This document shows, piece after piece, positions 6,419 through 14,346 of a stretch of DNA of 19,706 bases (within the stretch, counting starts at the first letter, position 1; the number at the start of each line of letters is the position of its first letter). Origin of the DNA: Candidatus Aerophobota bacterium (GTDB lineage: Bacteria > Aerophobota > Aerophobia > Aerophobales > Aerophobaceae); the NCBI GenBank assembly GCA_030672545.1, contig DAOVGF010000076.1:1-19706 (forward strand). Direction: 5' to 3'. A program made the position numbers and the translations under genes. The notes under the pieces are model-generated. The model searched no databases. It saw only the letters and a list, made by a program, of their open reading frames with translations, and was not told the origin of the DNA.

Positions 6419-7435
6419 ATGCTAATTCTGGGAATAGAAACGTCATGTGATGAAACAGCCGCTGCCTTGGTTGAGGACGGCAGAAGAATTCTTTCCAATA
6501 TAGTCTCCTCCCAAGTTGACTTACACCGTCCATTCCGGGGAGTAGTCCCGGAAATTGCTTCTCGCCGCCATCTCGAAATGATCATACCAGTGATAAAAGA
6601 GGCCTTAAAAACTGCTGGAGTGACCCTAAGGGAGGTAGAAGCTGTAGCAGCCACCTATGGTCCAGGATTAATGGGCTCTCTTTTGGTTGGTTTAACGGTA
6701 GCCAAGGGTATTGCCTATGCTCGCCGACTACCCTTTATAGGGGTAAATCATCTGGAGGCTCACCTTCAAGCTTCGCTTCTCTCCCATCCTGAGATTTCTC
6801 CTCCTTTTATTGGATTAATCATTTCTGGAGGTCATACCGACCTTATCTATGCTAACAATCAAGGAACTTACCAATACTTAGGTTCGACGAGAGATGATGC
6901 CATAGGTGAAGCCTTCGACAAGGTGGGCCGGATCCTGGGCTTAAAATATCCCGGAGGCCCGGAAATTGAAAAGGAAGCTAAGAAAGGGAATCCTCTATCA
7001 ATCAATCTTCCCCTCCCCCACTTCAAAGAAACCACTCTGGATTTCAGTTTCAGTGGAATAAAGACAGCCGTTCTTTACTACGTGAAAGGTCTGAGAGAAA
7101 AAAATGTTCCCATCCCGGTATCTGATCTGGCTGCCTCTTTCCAGTTAAAAGTAAGTCAAATCTTAGCAAATCGTCTCTTCGAGGCAACTCACCTTAAGAA
7201 GGTGAAAAGGTCAGTGTTGGGTGGGGGAGTATGTGCTAATACATTTCTGCGGGCCTACCTGGAGAAAGAAAAACCTAATGACCTAAAAATATTCTTTCCT
7301 TCCTTAGATCTTTGTACGGACAACGCCGCTATGGTGGCTGCCTCTGGTTGGGAACAGCTCAAAAAAGGGAGAACTTCTCCCTTCTCCCTGGAAGCTCAGC
7401 CCGCCCTCAGGCTGGGGTCAGGTCTCAACCTTTGA
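6419..7435 (+). CDS. tsaD: TsaD, tRNA N6-adenosine threonylcarbamoyltransferase
   Basis: TsaD transfers threonylcarbamoyl to A37 of tRNAs that read ANN codons (t6A), together with TsaB and TsaE. The 338-aa length is typical. The N-terminal ILGIETSCDETAAAL is diagnostic, the metal-binding HLEAH gives H111 and H115, SGGHTDL and DFSFSGIKTA follow, and LCTDNAAMVA near the C-terminus supplies the last metal ligand. The frame is open upstream to 6263, but that part lies inside lpdA. ATG 6419 begins the conserved N-terminus and follows AGAAGAG 13 bp after lpdA, so it is chosen. It closes the operon and has no obvious functional tie to its neighbours. No intrinsic terminator is evident after it. Confidence 0.96.
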   Translation: MLILGIETSCDETAAALVEDGRRILSNIVSSQVDLHRPFRGVVPEIASRRHLEMIIPVIKEALKTAGVTLREVEAVAATYGPGLMGSLLVGLTVAKGIAYARRLPFIGVNHLEAHLQASLLSHPEISPPFIGLIISGGHTDLIYANNQGTYQYLGSTRDDAIGEAFDKVGRILGLKYPGGPEIEKEAKKGNPLSINLPLPHFKETTLDFSFSGIKTAVLYYVKGLREKNVPIPVSDLAASFQLKVSQILANRLFEATHLKKVKRSVLGGGVCANTFLRAYLEKEKPNDLKIFFPSLDLCTDNAAMVAASGWEQLKKGRTSPFSLEAQPALRLGSGLNL

Positions 7436-7451
7436 CCTATATTTTATAAAG

Positions 7452-7492
7452 GTAGCCGCAGCTTTTAAGCTGCGCAAATAAACGCAGGCTAC
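7452..7492 (+). repeat. REPIN-like repeat with compensatory stem changes
   Basis: GTAGCC (7452-7457) and GGCTAC (7487-7492) are inverted ends. The internal hairpin is CGCAGCTT/AAGCTGCG around TT (7457-7474), and the linker CAAATAAACGCAGGCT is shared with 264-317. Compared with that copy, the stem has AG to GC in one arm and CT to GC in the other, so pairing is kept. The second hairpin has lost its right arm. It occupies the spacer between convergent operons. Confidence 0.65.
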
Positions 7493-7507
7493 CACTCTAT
7501 CTTGGCC

Positions 7508-7532
7508 AAAAAAAGGTTTCCCTGGGGACACC
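7508..7532 (-). terminator. Rho-independent terminator of the glmS-glmU operon
   Basis: Read on the minus strand, GGTGTCC and GGAAACC pair around a short loop with one internal mismatch, and seven Ts follow directly (the A run at 7508-7514 on the plus strand). It begins about 10 bp after the stop codon of the GlmU-like gene. The position, stem and T tract fit an intrinsic terminator for the minus-strand operon. Confidence 0.65.
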
Positions 7533-7541
7533 AAAACTGAT

Positions 7542-8759
7542 TTACAAGAAGAGAGATTCGGTAGACATCATTCTTTCATCGCGGGTCAGTTGATAAATGT
7601 CCTCCAGAAGTTTTATGTGCACCTGTTCCTGCTTTATCCCTCGCCGGGCAAACATCCTTTCCTGAGTACGGATGGCAGAACTCAAATAATATTCGGTAAC
7701 CTGGCCGAAGCTCTTGGCATAATTGCAGAAACTGGGAACATTCCCGGTTACAAACCCATAAACATAACTGGAGACCCCAATTATTTTCCCGGTGAAGATA
7801 CTGGTATTGATAGCAGTCTTTGAATAATTTCCAATTACGCAACCCAGAAATTGCTTACCCGTGTCCAAAACTTCCCCCCGGTACACAATACCAATCTTCC
7901 CGTAGGTGTTCTTTAAATCAGAATTTGAGGTGCCGGCTCCCATATTAACCCAGCTTCCCACATAACTATGACCAAGAAATCCATGATGCTGCTTGTTGGA
8001 ATAGGACTCTACCACTGAGGCCTCGATCTCTCCACCAACCTTGCAGGTATGATCTATGTGGCTAAACTCCTTAATGCTGGTTCTTTCGATAATTCGGGAG
8101 TGGGAACCTATGTAAAGCGGTCCCTGAAGATAAACGAAGGGACCGATACTGACCCCATCGCCAATGATAATGGTTCCTTCTTCACTATTAAAACAAACGG
8201 TGGGGTGAATTTTGGTATCCTTACCTACATAAACACCGGAGGAGATGTTCTCATAATCCCCTTTGATATGTTGCAAATTATCTTCAAAATATGCCTGGTT
8301 GTATTTGATTACATCAAAGGGATAATTAATCAAGGGAAACCTATCTTCAAGAAGTTCGTATTCCTGAGCTAAAAGAAAATTAGTAATAGAAATCTCATCC
8401 ACCCGGTTAAAAGAGAAATCAAGGTCAGGAAAAAAGGCGGCGGCTACCCGATGATCAGTTTGAGCCACAAAAGCCTTGTTCTTCTCACATTGACCAAGAA
8501 CTTTTTCCAATATGCCCACCGAAGGAGGAAGAGAAGCATTGAGAAAAAGGAGATCTTTCCTCCCCAGAGGTTCGTTAGAAAAATTCCTCAGGGTTATTTC
8601 CCTTAGATATTCCCGGACCAGATAAGAAATGGGTAGCGACTTTCTCTTCACCAAATCATAAAGATTTGTCCCGCCCATACCTACCGTAAAGGCTGCCCGA
8701 CCCAGAGTAACTGGCCTTATTTCCCCCACTAAATAGTCCTCAAAAAGTATAATTTGCAT
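7542..8759 (-). CDS. GlmU-like bifunctional sugar nucleotidyltransferase/acetyltransferase (Bacteroidota-type)
   Basis: This 405-aa protein probably makes UDP-GlcNAc from glucosamine-1-phosphate by acetylation and uridylylation. The N-terminal part (about 1-170) is a divergent nucleotidyltransferase starting IILFEDYLVGEIRP. It lacks the GxGTRM loop of classical GlmU and matches the alternative GlmU family common in Bacteroidota. The region from about 175 to 350 is a left-handed beta-helix of hexapeptide repeats (IIIGDGVSIGP, GHSYVGSWVNMGAGT), the acetyltransferase part. A roughly 50-residue mainly helical tail follows. It starts 4 bp after the glmS stop, so the two are almost certainly co-transcribed, and this neighbour supports the assignment. 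Classical GlmU cannot be excluded as present elsewhere; GlmM is not in the window. Confidence 0.85.
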   Translation of the reverse strand: MQIILFEDYLVGEIRPVTLGRAAFTVGMGGTNLYDLVKRKSLPISYLVREYLREITLRNFSNEPLGRKDLLFLNASLPPSVGILEKVLGQCEKNKAFVAQTDHRVAAAFFPDLDFSFNRVDEISITNFLLAQEYELLEDRFPLINYPFDVIKYNQAYFEDNLQHIKGDYENISSGVYVGKDTKIHPTVCFNSEEGTIIIGDGVSIGPFVYLQGPLYIGSHSRIIERTSIKEFSHIDHTCKVGGEIEASVVESYSNKQHHGFLGHSYVGSWVNMGAGTSNSDLKNTYGKIGIVYRGEVLDTGKQFLGCVIGNYSKTAINTSIFTGKIIGVSSYVYGFVTGNVPSFCNYAKSFGQVTEYYLSSAIRTQERMFARRGIKQEQVHIKLLEDIYQLTRDERMMSTESLFL

Positions 8760-8763
8760 TTAC

Positions 8764-10593
8764 TTACTCCACAGTAACGCTTTTAGCTAAATTTCGAGGC
8801 TTATCCACATCACATCCCCGCAAGACGGCAATGTAATAAGCCAGCAGTTGCAAGGGAATTACCGAAAGAATAGGAGTCAAAAACTCCGTGGTGCGGGGAA
8901 TGCTGAATTTGAAATCACTTAGATCATCCATTTCCCGATTTGCTTCGGTAATAACGGAAATGATACGCCCTTGACGAGCCCGGATTTCGGCCACATTTGA
9001 CTTGGTCTTATCAAGAATTGGACTTTCCGGAGCCAGAACTACCGTGGGCATCTGCTCGTCTATAAGAGCGATAATCCCATGCTTCAGCTCGGCAGCCGGT
9101 AGTCCCTCGGCGTGCACATAAGAAATCTCCTTTAATTTCAAAGCTCCCTCTAAGGCAATGGGATACTGGTATTCTCGTCCAATATAGAGAAAGTTTGTGT
9201 GAGCATAAGTAGCCTGGGCAATTTCCTCGAGAAGATAGGCTTTCTTTAAAGTCCTCCGGGCAAGCTCGGGGAGAGCCTCGATAGCATTGAGGGTGACTAA
9301 TCCTTGACGACGACTCAAGTTTCGCTGCCGTCCCAGATAGAGAGCCAGAAGGGTAAGAACAAGAACCTGCGAAGTAAAAGCTTTAGTGGAAGCTACTCCT
9401 ATTTCCGGCCCCGCGTGCAGGTATACTCCTCGTCGACACTGGCGAGCAATGGACGAACCCACCACATTGCAAATTCCCAAGACTTTCACTCCCTTTTGCT
9501 TAGCCTCACTCACCGCCGCCAGAGTATCAGCCGTCTCCCCGGACTGGCTAATAGCTAAAACCAAAGTCTTATCCGGCAAAACAAAATTGCGATAGCGAAA
9601 TTCAGAGGCATACTCTACGTCGGTCCAGATACCCGCCAGATCTTCGAAAAGATATTTTCCTACCAGGCCGGCATGCCAGGCTGTTCCGCAAGCCAAAATT
9701 TTAATCCTCTGCACTTCCTGAAGCTCAGAAAAAGTTAGGTCCAGACCTCCAAGCTTAACCGTGGCCATTTGGTAATCCAGACGGCCCCGGAAGGCATTAT
9801 ACAGACTTTCCGGCTGCTCAAAGATCTCCTTGAGCATAAAATGATCATAACCGCCCCTATTTAAAGAAACCGCATCGAAAGTAACTTCCTCAATTTTCTT
9901 CTTGACCATTCCATTGAGATTACTGGTGGAAAAGGAATCCGAGCTAATGCTAACAATCTCATTATCTTCCAGATAAATAACCTGCCGGGTATGGGAGACT
10001 ATGGCACCAACATCCGAGGTAAGAAACATCTCTCCGTCCCCTACCCCTACTATCAGGGGACTTCCTCGCCGGGCACCATAGAGCATTCCCGGATGGAGAG
10101 AGGAAATCACCGTCAGTCCAAAAGTTCCCACCAAACGCAGCATTATCTGGCGAAGAGCGTCAACCATATCTCCGGAATAGCATTCTTCCAAGAGATGAGC
10201 AATTACTTCGCTGTCGGTCTCACTCTGAAAAACGTGTCCTTGTTTCTCCAGTTCTTTTTTAAGAGGAAGATAGTTCTCAATGATTCCATTGTGAACTATC
10301 CCTAATTGATGATGACAGTCAAAATGAGGATGGGCATTTGTTTCATTGGGAGCACCATGGGTGGCCCAACGGGTGTGCCCTACCCCAATATGCGGCGAGA
10401 ATGAAAACTCGTCTTCAAGAGCATCTGACCCCACTTGAGAGATTTTCCCCACTCGTTTCAACGAGACCAGCCGCTCCTCATTCAAGAAAACCAGACCCCA
10501 GCTATCATAACCACGGTATTCCAGTCGCTTCAGTCCTTCCAGTAACACACTCCGAGCATCCTTACTTCCTACATAAGCTATAATCCCGCACAT
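8764..10593 (-). CDS. glmS: GlmS, glutamine-fructose-6-phosphate aminotransferase (isomerising)
   Basis: GlmS makes glucosamine-6-phosphate from fructose-6-phosphate and glutamine, the committing step of amino sugar synthesis for peptidoglycan. It is 609 aa, the same length as the E. coli enzyme. After Met removal, Cys becomes the N-terminal nucleophile in MCGIIAYVG; RLEYRGYDS and TRWATHG belong to the glutaminase domain (1-240). Two SIS sugar-isomerase domains follow (SQSGETADT, EGALKLKE), and the C-terminus is DKPRNLAKSVTVE. The frame is open 11 codons further upstream, but Cys must be residue 2 and GGAGGAG precedes this ATG. A promoter lies about 100 bp upstream. I see no glmS ribozyme, so regulation is not evident. 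Confidence 0.97.
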   Translation of the reverse strand: MCGIIAYVGSKDARSVLLEGLKRLEYRGYDSWGLVFLNEERLVSLKRVGKISQVGSDALEDEFSFSPHIGVGHTRWATHGAPNETNAHPHFDCHHQLGIVHNGIIENYLPLKKELEKQGHVFQSETDSEVIAHLLEECYSGDMVDALRQIMLRLVGTFGLTVISSLHPGMLYGARRGSPLIVGVGDGEMFLTSDVGAIVSHTRQVIYLEDNEIVSISSDSFSTSNLNGMVKKKIEEVTFDAVSLNRGGYDHFMLKEIFEQPESLYNAFRGRLDYQMATVKLGGLDLTFSELQEVQRIKILACGTAWHAGLVGKYLFEDLAGIWTDVEYASEFRYRNFVLPDKTLVLAISQSGETADTLAAVSEAKQKGVKVLGICNVVGSSIARQCRRGVYLHAGPEIGVASTKAFTSQVLVLTLLALYLGRQRNLSRRQGLVTLNAIEALPELARRTLKKAYLLEEIAQATYAHTNFLYIGREYQYPIALEGALKLKEISYVHAEGLPAAELKHGIIALIDEQMPTVVLAPESPILDKTKSNVAEIRARQGRIISVITEANREMDDLSDFKFSIPRTTEFLTPILSVIPLQLLAYYIAVLRGCDVDKPRNLAKSVTVE

Positions 10594-10693
10594 TAAACTC
10601 CTCCTCCTAACTTCCGCAAAAATCAAATATAGACATCCACCATCTCCATATCGTTAATCAACCATCAACTAGTATCTTCCAAAACTTGAGCAT

Positions 10694-10722
10694 ATTCTGG
10701 CAAAAAGAGAGGTAAATGTCAA
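10694..10722 (-). promoter_or_regulatory. Promoter of the glmS operon
   Basis: On the minus strand there is a consensus -35 TTGACA (10722-10717), a 17-bp spacer, and -10 CAGAAT (10699-10694) preceded by TGC, an extended -10. Transcription would start near 10687, giving a leader of about 95 nt. The -35 box is the last block of structured element copy M. Confidence 0.6.
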
Positions 10723-10836
10723 ACGGCACTCGCATTATTCTCCCTGGCTCCTGGGATAATCATCTATCAATAACTGCTCGGCCTTCTTGTTCGGGAAGAA
10801 ATAAACTCGCCTCTTTCAGAGGCTCAAACAGAATTT
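10717..10836 (-). repeat. Copy M of the dispersed structured intergenic element
   Basis: Read on the minus strand, this repeats copy P (18-201) in order: AAATTCTGTTTGAG (10836-10823); hairpin GCCTCT-GAA-AGAGGC (10823-10809); CGAGTTTATTT; CCCGAA; CAGTTATT (10776-10769); the GATTATC...GGAGCCAGGGAGAAT module; and GTTTGACA. The hairpin stem shares only its closing G-C pair with copy P, yet pairs perfectly, and the loop is the same. It lacks the terminator-bearing 64 bp of copy P. Its end coincides with the -35 box of glmS. Confidence 0.6.
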
Positions 10837-10872
10837 CTCCTTATTCCTCACTTCCAAGACCTCGTTAAGGTA

Positions 10873-10906
10873 GATTATCAATGTCCCTGCGGGAGAATAA
10901 TGCTCG
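10873..10906 (+). repeat. Module of the structured element, plus-strand copy
   Basis: GATTATC (10873-10879) and GGGAGAATAATGC (10891-10903) repeat the ends of the module at 10732-10761, which lies in inverted orientation. GGGAGAATAATGC is a 13-nt exact inverted match to 10732-10744. The bases between differ, and here form a CCC-TGC-GGG hairpin. Confidence 0.5.
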
Positions 10907-10935
10907 CTTAGAGTGGGAAATCATGAACACTTGGC

Positions 10936-10962
10936 CCATTCTCCCTGGCTCCTGCGATAATC
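10936..10962 (-). repeat. Module of the structured element, minus-strand copy
   Basis: On the plus strand 10938-10962 matches 10737-10761 at 24 of 25 positions (ATTCTCCCTGGCTCCTG, then G or C, then GATAATC). It is a recent-looking direct duplication 201 bp from the copy inside element M. Confidence 0.65.
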
Positions 10963-10965
10963 CGT

Positions 10966-10999
10966 GTCATTGCGAGGAACGTAGCGACGTGGCAATCTC
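10966..10999. repeat. CATTGCGAGG-type palindromic repeat
   Basis: GTCATTGCGAGGAACG is followed by a mirror half ending GGCAATCTC. ATTGC (10969-10973) pairs with GCAAT (10992-10996), and CGT pairs with ACG inside. From memory, this motif family recurs in intergenic regions of many unrelated bacteria, and its translation (CHCEERSDVAIS) appears in many spurious predicted proteins. Confidence 0.7.
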
Positions 11000-11046
11000 A
11001 TGGTTACCGTGCCCTGTCCTCGGTGTTTTCCCCGTGGCGAAACGGA

Positions 11047-11081
11047 GGCTACGGATATACTCCCTTGCTCCTGCGATACTC
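11047..11081 (-). repeat. Module of the structured element, minus-strand copy resembling 157-191
   Basis: On the minus strand this reads GAGTATCGCAGGAGCAAGG and then AGTATATCCGTAGCC. It matches 157-191 at 27 of 35 positions by hand alignment, closer to copy P than to its local neighbours. It ends one base before the -35 box of the downstream gene. Confidence 0.5.
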
Positions 11082-11110
11082 TTTACAAGGAGAAGAAAAT
11101 GTGATAGAAT
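11082..11110 (+). promoter_or_regulatory. Promoter of the PHP-ctpA-accA-gyrBA operon
   Basis: -35 TTTACA (11082-11087), a 17-bp spacer and -10 TAGAAT (11105-11110) each match the sigma-70 consensus at five of six positions. TGA just before the -10 makes it an extended type. The start would be near 11117, about 23 nt before the ATG at 11140. Confidence 0.65.
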
Positions 11111-11139
11111 AACATTGTCAGAGCAGAAAAGAGAAAAGA

Positions 11140-11817
11140 ATGATTGATTTACATACTCATACTTTTTTGAGTGACGGGGATTTAGGCCCGGCTGAACTGG
11201 TACAAAGAGCAAGCCGGAAAGGCTATAGCGTATTGGGTATTACTGATCACGCCGACTCGTCAAACCTGGATCAGTTAATCTCTCAGTTATTGCGGTTTTC
11301 CTTGGAGATTAACCAGGTTAGATCAAGTCAAATAAGAGTTATTCCGGGAATTGAGTTAACCCATCTTCCCCCCTGCTTGATTGGACCTTTAGCTAAGAGA
11401 GCAAGAAAAAAGGGAGCCAAAATAGTGATAGTTCACGGAGAGACTATCGTTGAGCCGGTACCTGTTGGAACTAACCGGGCTGCCCTGGAGGCAGATATTG
11501 ATATATTAGCTCATCCCGGACTAATTGGTGAGGAGGAAGTAAAAATAGCCGCCGAGAAAGGAATATATTTGGAAATCTCCGGTAGAAAAGGTCATTGTCT
11601 TACTAATGGACGAGTAGCCAGACTGGCCAAAAAATATGGAGCAAATATGATACTTAATACCGACGCTCATTCAAGTGTAGATCTCATCACTCAAGATGAA
11701 GGTATGAAAATATTATTAGGAGCCGGATTATCATCGGAAGAATCCGAAGCGGTTTTGAGGAATTCAGCTCTTTTGGCCGAAGAAAAACTTAGTCGCTTTA
11801 ACCCTACCCGGGCTTAA
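11140..11817 (+). CDS. PHP-domain metal-dependent phosphoesterase
   Basis: This 225-aa protein of the PHP superfamily resembles proteins labelled histidinol-phosphatase domain-containing. Metal-site motifs appear in order: DLHTHTFLSDG at the N-terminus, ITDHAD near residue 37, IPGIEL, a His in IVIVHGE, AHPG, and NTDAHS near the C-terminus. All are intact, so it should be catalytic. The substrate cannot be read from sequence: histidinol phosphate, a nucleotide or another phosphate ester are options, and no his genes are nearby. ATG follows GAGAAAAG, and a good promoter lies just upstream. It is the first gene of the operon, 23 bp before the protease gene. Confidence 0.87.
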   Translation: MIDLHTHTFLSDGDLGPAELVQRASRKGYSVLGITDHADSSNLDQLISQLLRFSLEINQVRSSQIRVIPGIELTHLPPCLIGPLAKRARKKGAKIVIVHGETIVEPVPVGTNRAALEADIDILAHPGLIGEEEVKIAAEKGIYLEISGRKGHCLTNGRVARLAKKYGANMILNTDAHSSVDLITQDEGMKILLGAGLSSEESEAVLRNSALLAEEKLSRFNPTRA

Positions 11818-11840
11818 TTAAATAGTTCAAAGGAAGAAAA

Positions 11841-13202
11841 TTGAAAAAAGATAAGATTTTACTACCTTTTATTGGGGCAATAATTATAGGTATCTTTCTC
11901 TTTAGCAGAGTCCAGGCCGGTAGTAGTAACCTTGACGAGCTAAGGCCTTTTCTTAAGGCCTACCAATCCATCCAAAATCAGTATGTAGAAGAGGTTGAAC
12001 CAAACATACTAATTGAGGGAGCAATTAAAGGAATGATAGAATCCCTTAATGACCCCCATTCACAGTGGATGAGTCCAAAGTCTTACCAGGAAATAGAAAT
12101 CGAAAAGGAAGGAGAATTTGGTGGTCTGGGAATTAAAATTACTATGAAAGATGGACTCTTGATTATTGTATCACCCATTGAGGGAACACCAGCCAGCAGG
12201 GCAGGCCTTCAACCAGACGATATTATTTTGAGAATAGATGGTTCCAGCACCACGGGAATCACCCTCAATGAGGCAGTATCTCATCTACGCGGAAAACCTG
12301 GAACCCAGGTAAATATTACCATTCAGCGAGAGGGGGAAAAGGAACCTTTTCAGATTACTCTGATCCGGGATGTCATCCAGGTTCCCAATCTAAAAGAAAG
12401 CCTTTTACCTGGTAAGATTGGCTATATCAGGATAATCGGATTTACCAATGAAAACACAGCTAATGATCTAAAAACAGCTTTAATTAACTTAAAGAAAGAG
12501 AAGATAAAAGGACTGATTTTGGATCTGAGAAATAATCCGGGTGGGCTTCTCTCGCAGGCGATAGCCGTAGCTGATCAGTTTTTGTCCTCGGGAATTATCG
12601 TTTCTACCCAGGGCAGGGAACCGGAATCAGCTCATATTTATCAGGCTCATTCTAAGGGAGAAGGACTAAAGGTTCCTCTGATTGTTTTAATTAATGGATA
12701 TAGCGCCAGCGCTTCCGAAATTGTAGCCGGAGCTCTCAAAGATCGAAAGAGAGCTCTTCTAATGGGAACAAGAACCTTTGGAAAGGGAAGTGTGCAGTCA
12801 ATCATTCCCTTAGATAATAGTGGGGCCATAGCTATAACCACAGCCAAGTATTATACTCCCTCAGGAGTATCTATCGAAGGAAAGGGTATCGAACCAAATC
12901 TAAAAGTGGATAAATTCAAGCTAACGGTTGAGGAAAAAAAGGTTATCGATAAAATAAGGAAGTTTGCTTCTTTTACCCAGTTTCTCCAGCAATTTCCTCA
13001 CTGGGAAGAACAAAACCTTGAGCCTTTACTTGAGCAATTAGAGAAGGAAGAATTAATTGTGGACAAGGAACTTCTGAAAATGATCCTTCGCCAGGAAGAC
13101 AAAAATGAGGACAATGATTACCTCAATGACTCGCAACTATTGCAAGCCCTAAGTCTCCTGGAATCTTGGCAAGTTCTCTCCACCTGGACACAACCTAACT
13201 GA
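11841..13202 (+). CDS. ctpA: Carboxy-terminal processing protease CtpA (S41 family)
   Basis: This 453-aa serine protease is exported and trims or degrades cell-envelope proteins. It starts at TTG after AGGAAG. Residues 1-26 look like a signal peptide or membrane anchor: KK, a hydrophobic stretch at 7-21, then VQA-G. A PDZ domain covers about 92-165 (GGLGIKI). The catalytic dyad is S290 in NGYSASASEIVAGAL and K315 in TFGKGSVQ, with Q319 following, as in E. coli Prc and other family members. The C-terminal 90 residues are charged and extended. Pairing with the YibQ-like gene downstream is common and suggests a role in cell-wall remodelling, for example controlling hydrolases. Confidence 0.94.
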   Translation: MKKDKILLPFIGAIIIGIFLFSRVQAGSSNLDELRPFLKAYQSIQNQYVEEVEPNILIEGAIKGMIESLNDPHSQWMSPKSYQEIEIEKEGEFGGLGIKITMKDGLLIIVSPIEGTPASRAGLQPDDIILRIDGSSTTGITLNEAVSHLRGKPGTQVNITIQREGEKEPFQITLIRDVIQVPNLKESLLPGKIGYIRIIGFTNENTANDLKTALINLKKEKIKGLILDLRNNPGGLLSQAIAVADQFLSSGIIVSTQGREPESAHIYQAHSKGEGLKVPLIVLINGYSASASEIVAGALKDRKRALLMGTRTFGKGSVQSIIPLDNSGAIAITTAKYYTPSGVSIEGKGIEPNLKVDKFKLTVEEKKVIDKIRKFASFTQFLQQFPHWEEQNLEPLLEQLEKEELIVDKELLKMILRQEDKNEDNDYLNDSQLLQALSLLESWQVLSTWTQPN

Positions 13203-13236
13203 ATGAGCCATAACACAGAGAGGTATCAGAGCGGAA

Positions 13237-14340
13237 TTGAAAAAAAGAAAAAAGGATGAGAAAAAAAAACAAAAGAGAAAAAAGGGGAAATTGTTTTTTG
13301 CACTGATCTCTCTTTTTCTTATTGTTGCTGTAAGTGGAATTCTCTGCTACCGAAAAGTCTGTATTTACCGAAGCCGTTTCTCTCAACTTGATATAGCCGT
13401 GAATGAATATTTGGAAAATCGGGGATTTTCTGTTCTGGAAAAAAAAATTAAAAAGAAAGGAGTCTATTATCTCCTTCCCCAGGCTGAAAGGATAGTGGAT
13501 ATTCCCTTTAATTGTTCTTTGGATAAATTATCCCAGGAAATGGAGGGGTATTTTGGCACCTTTGAGGATAGCTTTCTCCGTCTAAAAGAGAAAAATGAAA
13601 GTGATATTTATCACCTTGAGGCAAGCTTGGGATTCGACAATTACCTGGCTCAGAGGTTGGATTTTATTCTGAGAAAAGCAAAACTTGCTCTACTTATCGA
13701 CGATTTTGGCTACCGTGATGATACAGTGGTAGATCTCTTTTTGAATAAAATAGATATTCCTCTGACTATTTCTATTATTCCGGGGACACCTTTTGCTCAA
13801 TCTATAGCTAACAAAGCCGAAAAAAGTGGCAAGGAGGTAATTCTACATCTGCCAATGCAACCTCAGGGAGATTTTGTCAATGATTATCGCTGGATTATTC
13901 TGAAGGGAATGAGCTCAGCAGAAATAAAAGAAACCTTCCGGGAAGCTCTCAGAGATGTACCTCAGGCTAGAGGAGTAAATAACCATATGGGCTCGCTTAT
14001 TACTACCCGCCAGGCGGAGATGAAGCCTCTTTTGGAAGAAATTAAGAAAGCTCGACTCTATTTTGTGGACAGCAAAACCGCTTCTAACTCAATAGCCTAT
14101 TCTCTGGCTCAGAAGATGGGAGTCAGAACAGCTCAGAACAAAATGTTTCTGGATAATGAGAAGAGGATTGATTACATCAGGGAGCGTTTCCAAAAAATGG
14201 TTGTTTCCCTGAATGAGTCGGAAAAAGTCATTGGCCTTGGTCATGTAAACCAGGTAACCGGTGAAGCAATTTTGAATTTTATTTCCCATCTAGACCAACG
14301 CAAAGTAAAACTGGTTTACATTTCCGAGATAGTGGAATAA
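13237..14340 (+). CDS. Divergent polysaccharide deacetylase family protein (YibQ/DUF610)
   Basis: This 367-aa membrane-anchored protein has a very basic N-terminus, rich in Lys through residue 18, then a single hydrophobic helix at about 19-37. The deacetylase-like domain spans about 148-367. ALLIDDFGYRDD holds the Asp pair D155/D156, followed by HLPMQP (204-209) and the NNHMGS motif (249-253), as in divergent polysaccharide deacetylases. Its substrate is unknown; peptidoglycan or another envelope glycan is likely from the family and from ctpA next door. The start is TTG 13237 with only a modest ribosome binding site. An A9 run at 13261-13269 lies in the Lys-rich part, so the exact start and frame there deserve caution. 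Confidence 0.88.
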   Translation: MKKRKKDEKKKQKRKKGKLFFALISLFLIVAVSGILCYRKVCIYRSRFSQLDIAVNEYLENRGFSVLEKKIKKKGVYYLLPQAERIVDIPFNCSLDKLSQEMEGYFGTFEDSFLRLKEKNESDIYHLEASLGFDNYLAQRLDFILRKAKLALLIDDFGYRDDTVVDLFLNKIDIPLTISIIPGTPFAQSIANKAEKSGKEVILHLPMQPQGDFVNDYRWIILKGMSSAEIKETFREALRDVPQARGVNNHMGSLITTRQAEMKPLLEEIKKARLYFVDSKTASNSIAYSLAQKMGVRTAQNKMFLDNEKRIDYIRERFQKMVVSLNESEKVIGLGHVNQVTGEAILNFISHLDQRKVKLVYISEIVE

Positions 14341-14346
14341 TGCAAA

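Larger units (their letters stand above)
10594..11139. other. Repeat-rich divergent intergenic region
   Basis: This is a 546-bp gap between divergent glmS and the PHP-domain gene. It contains copy M of the structured element (10717-10836), further copies of its GATTATC...GGGAGAAT module on both strands, a widespread CATTGCGAGG-type palindrome (10966-10999), and one promoter for each side. I see no convincing gene. An open frame across 10881-11147 is a translation of these repeats. Confidence 0.75.

Noticed and set aside
10594..10716. Possible glmS ribozyme upstream of glmS
   Set aside because: The predicted leader is only about 95 nt and I could not find the conserved ribozyme core.
10881..11147. 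An 88-codon plus-strand open frame in the intergenic region
   Set aside because: It runs through several palindromic repeats, its translation contains the CHCEERSDVAIS peptide typical of repeat-derived false genes, it overlaps the promoter at 11082-11110, and it has no family signature.
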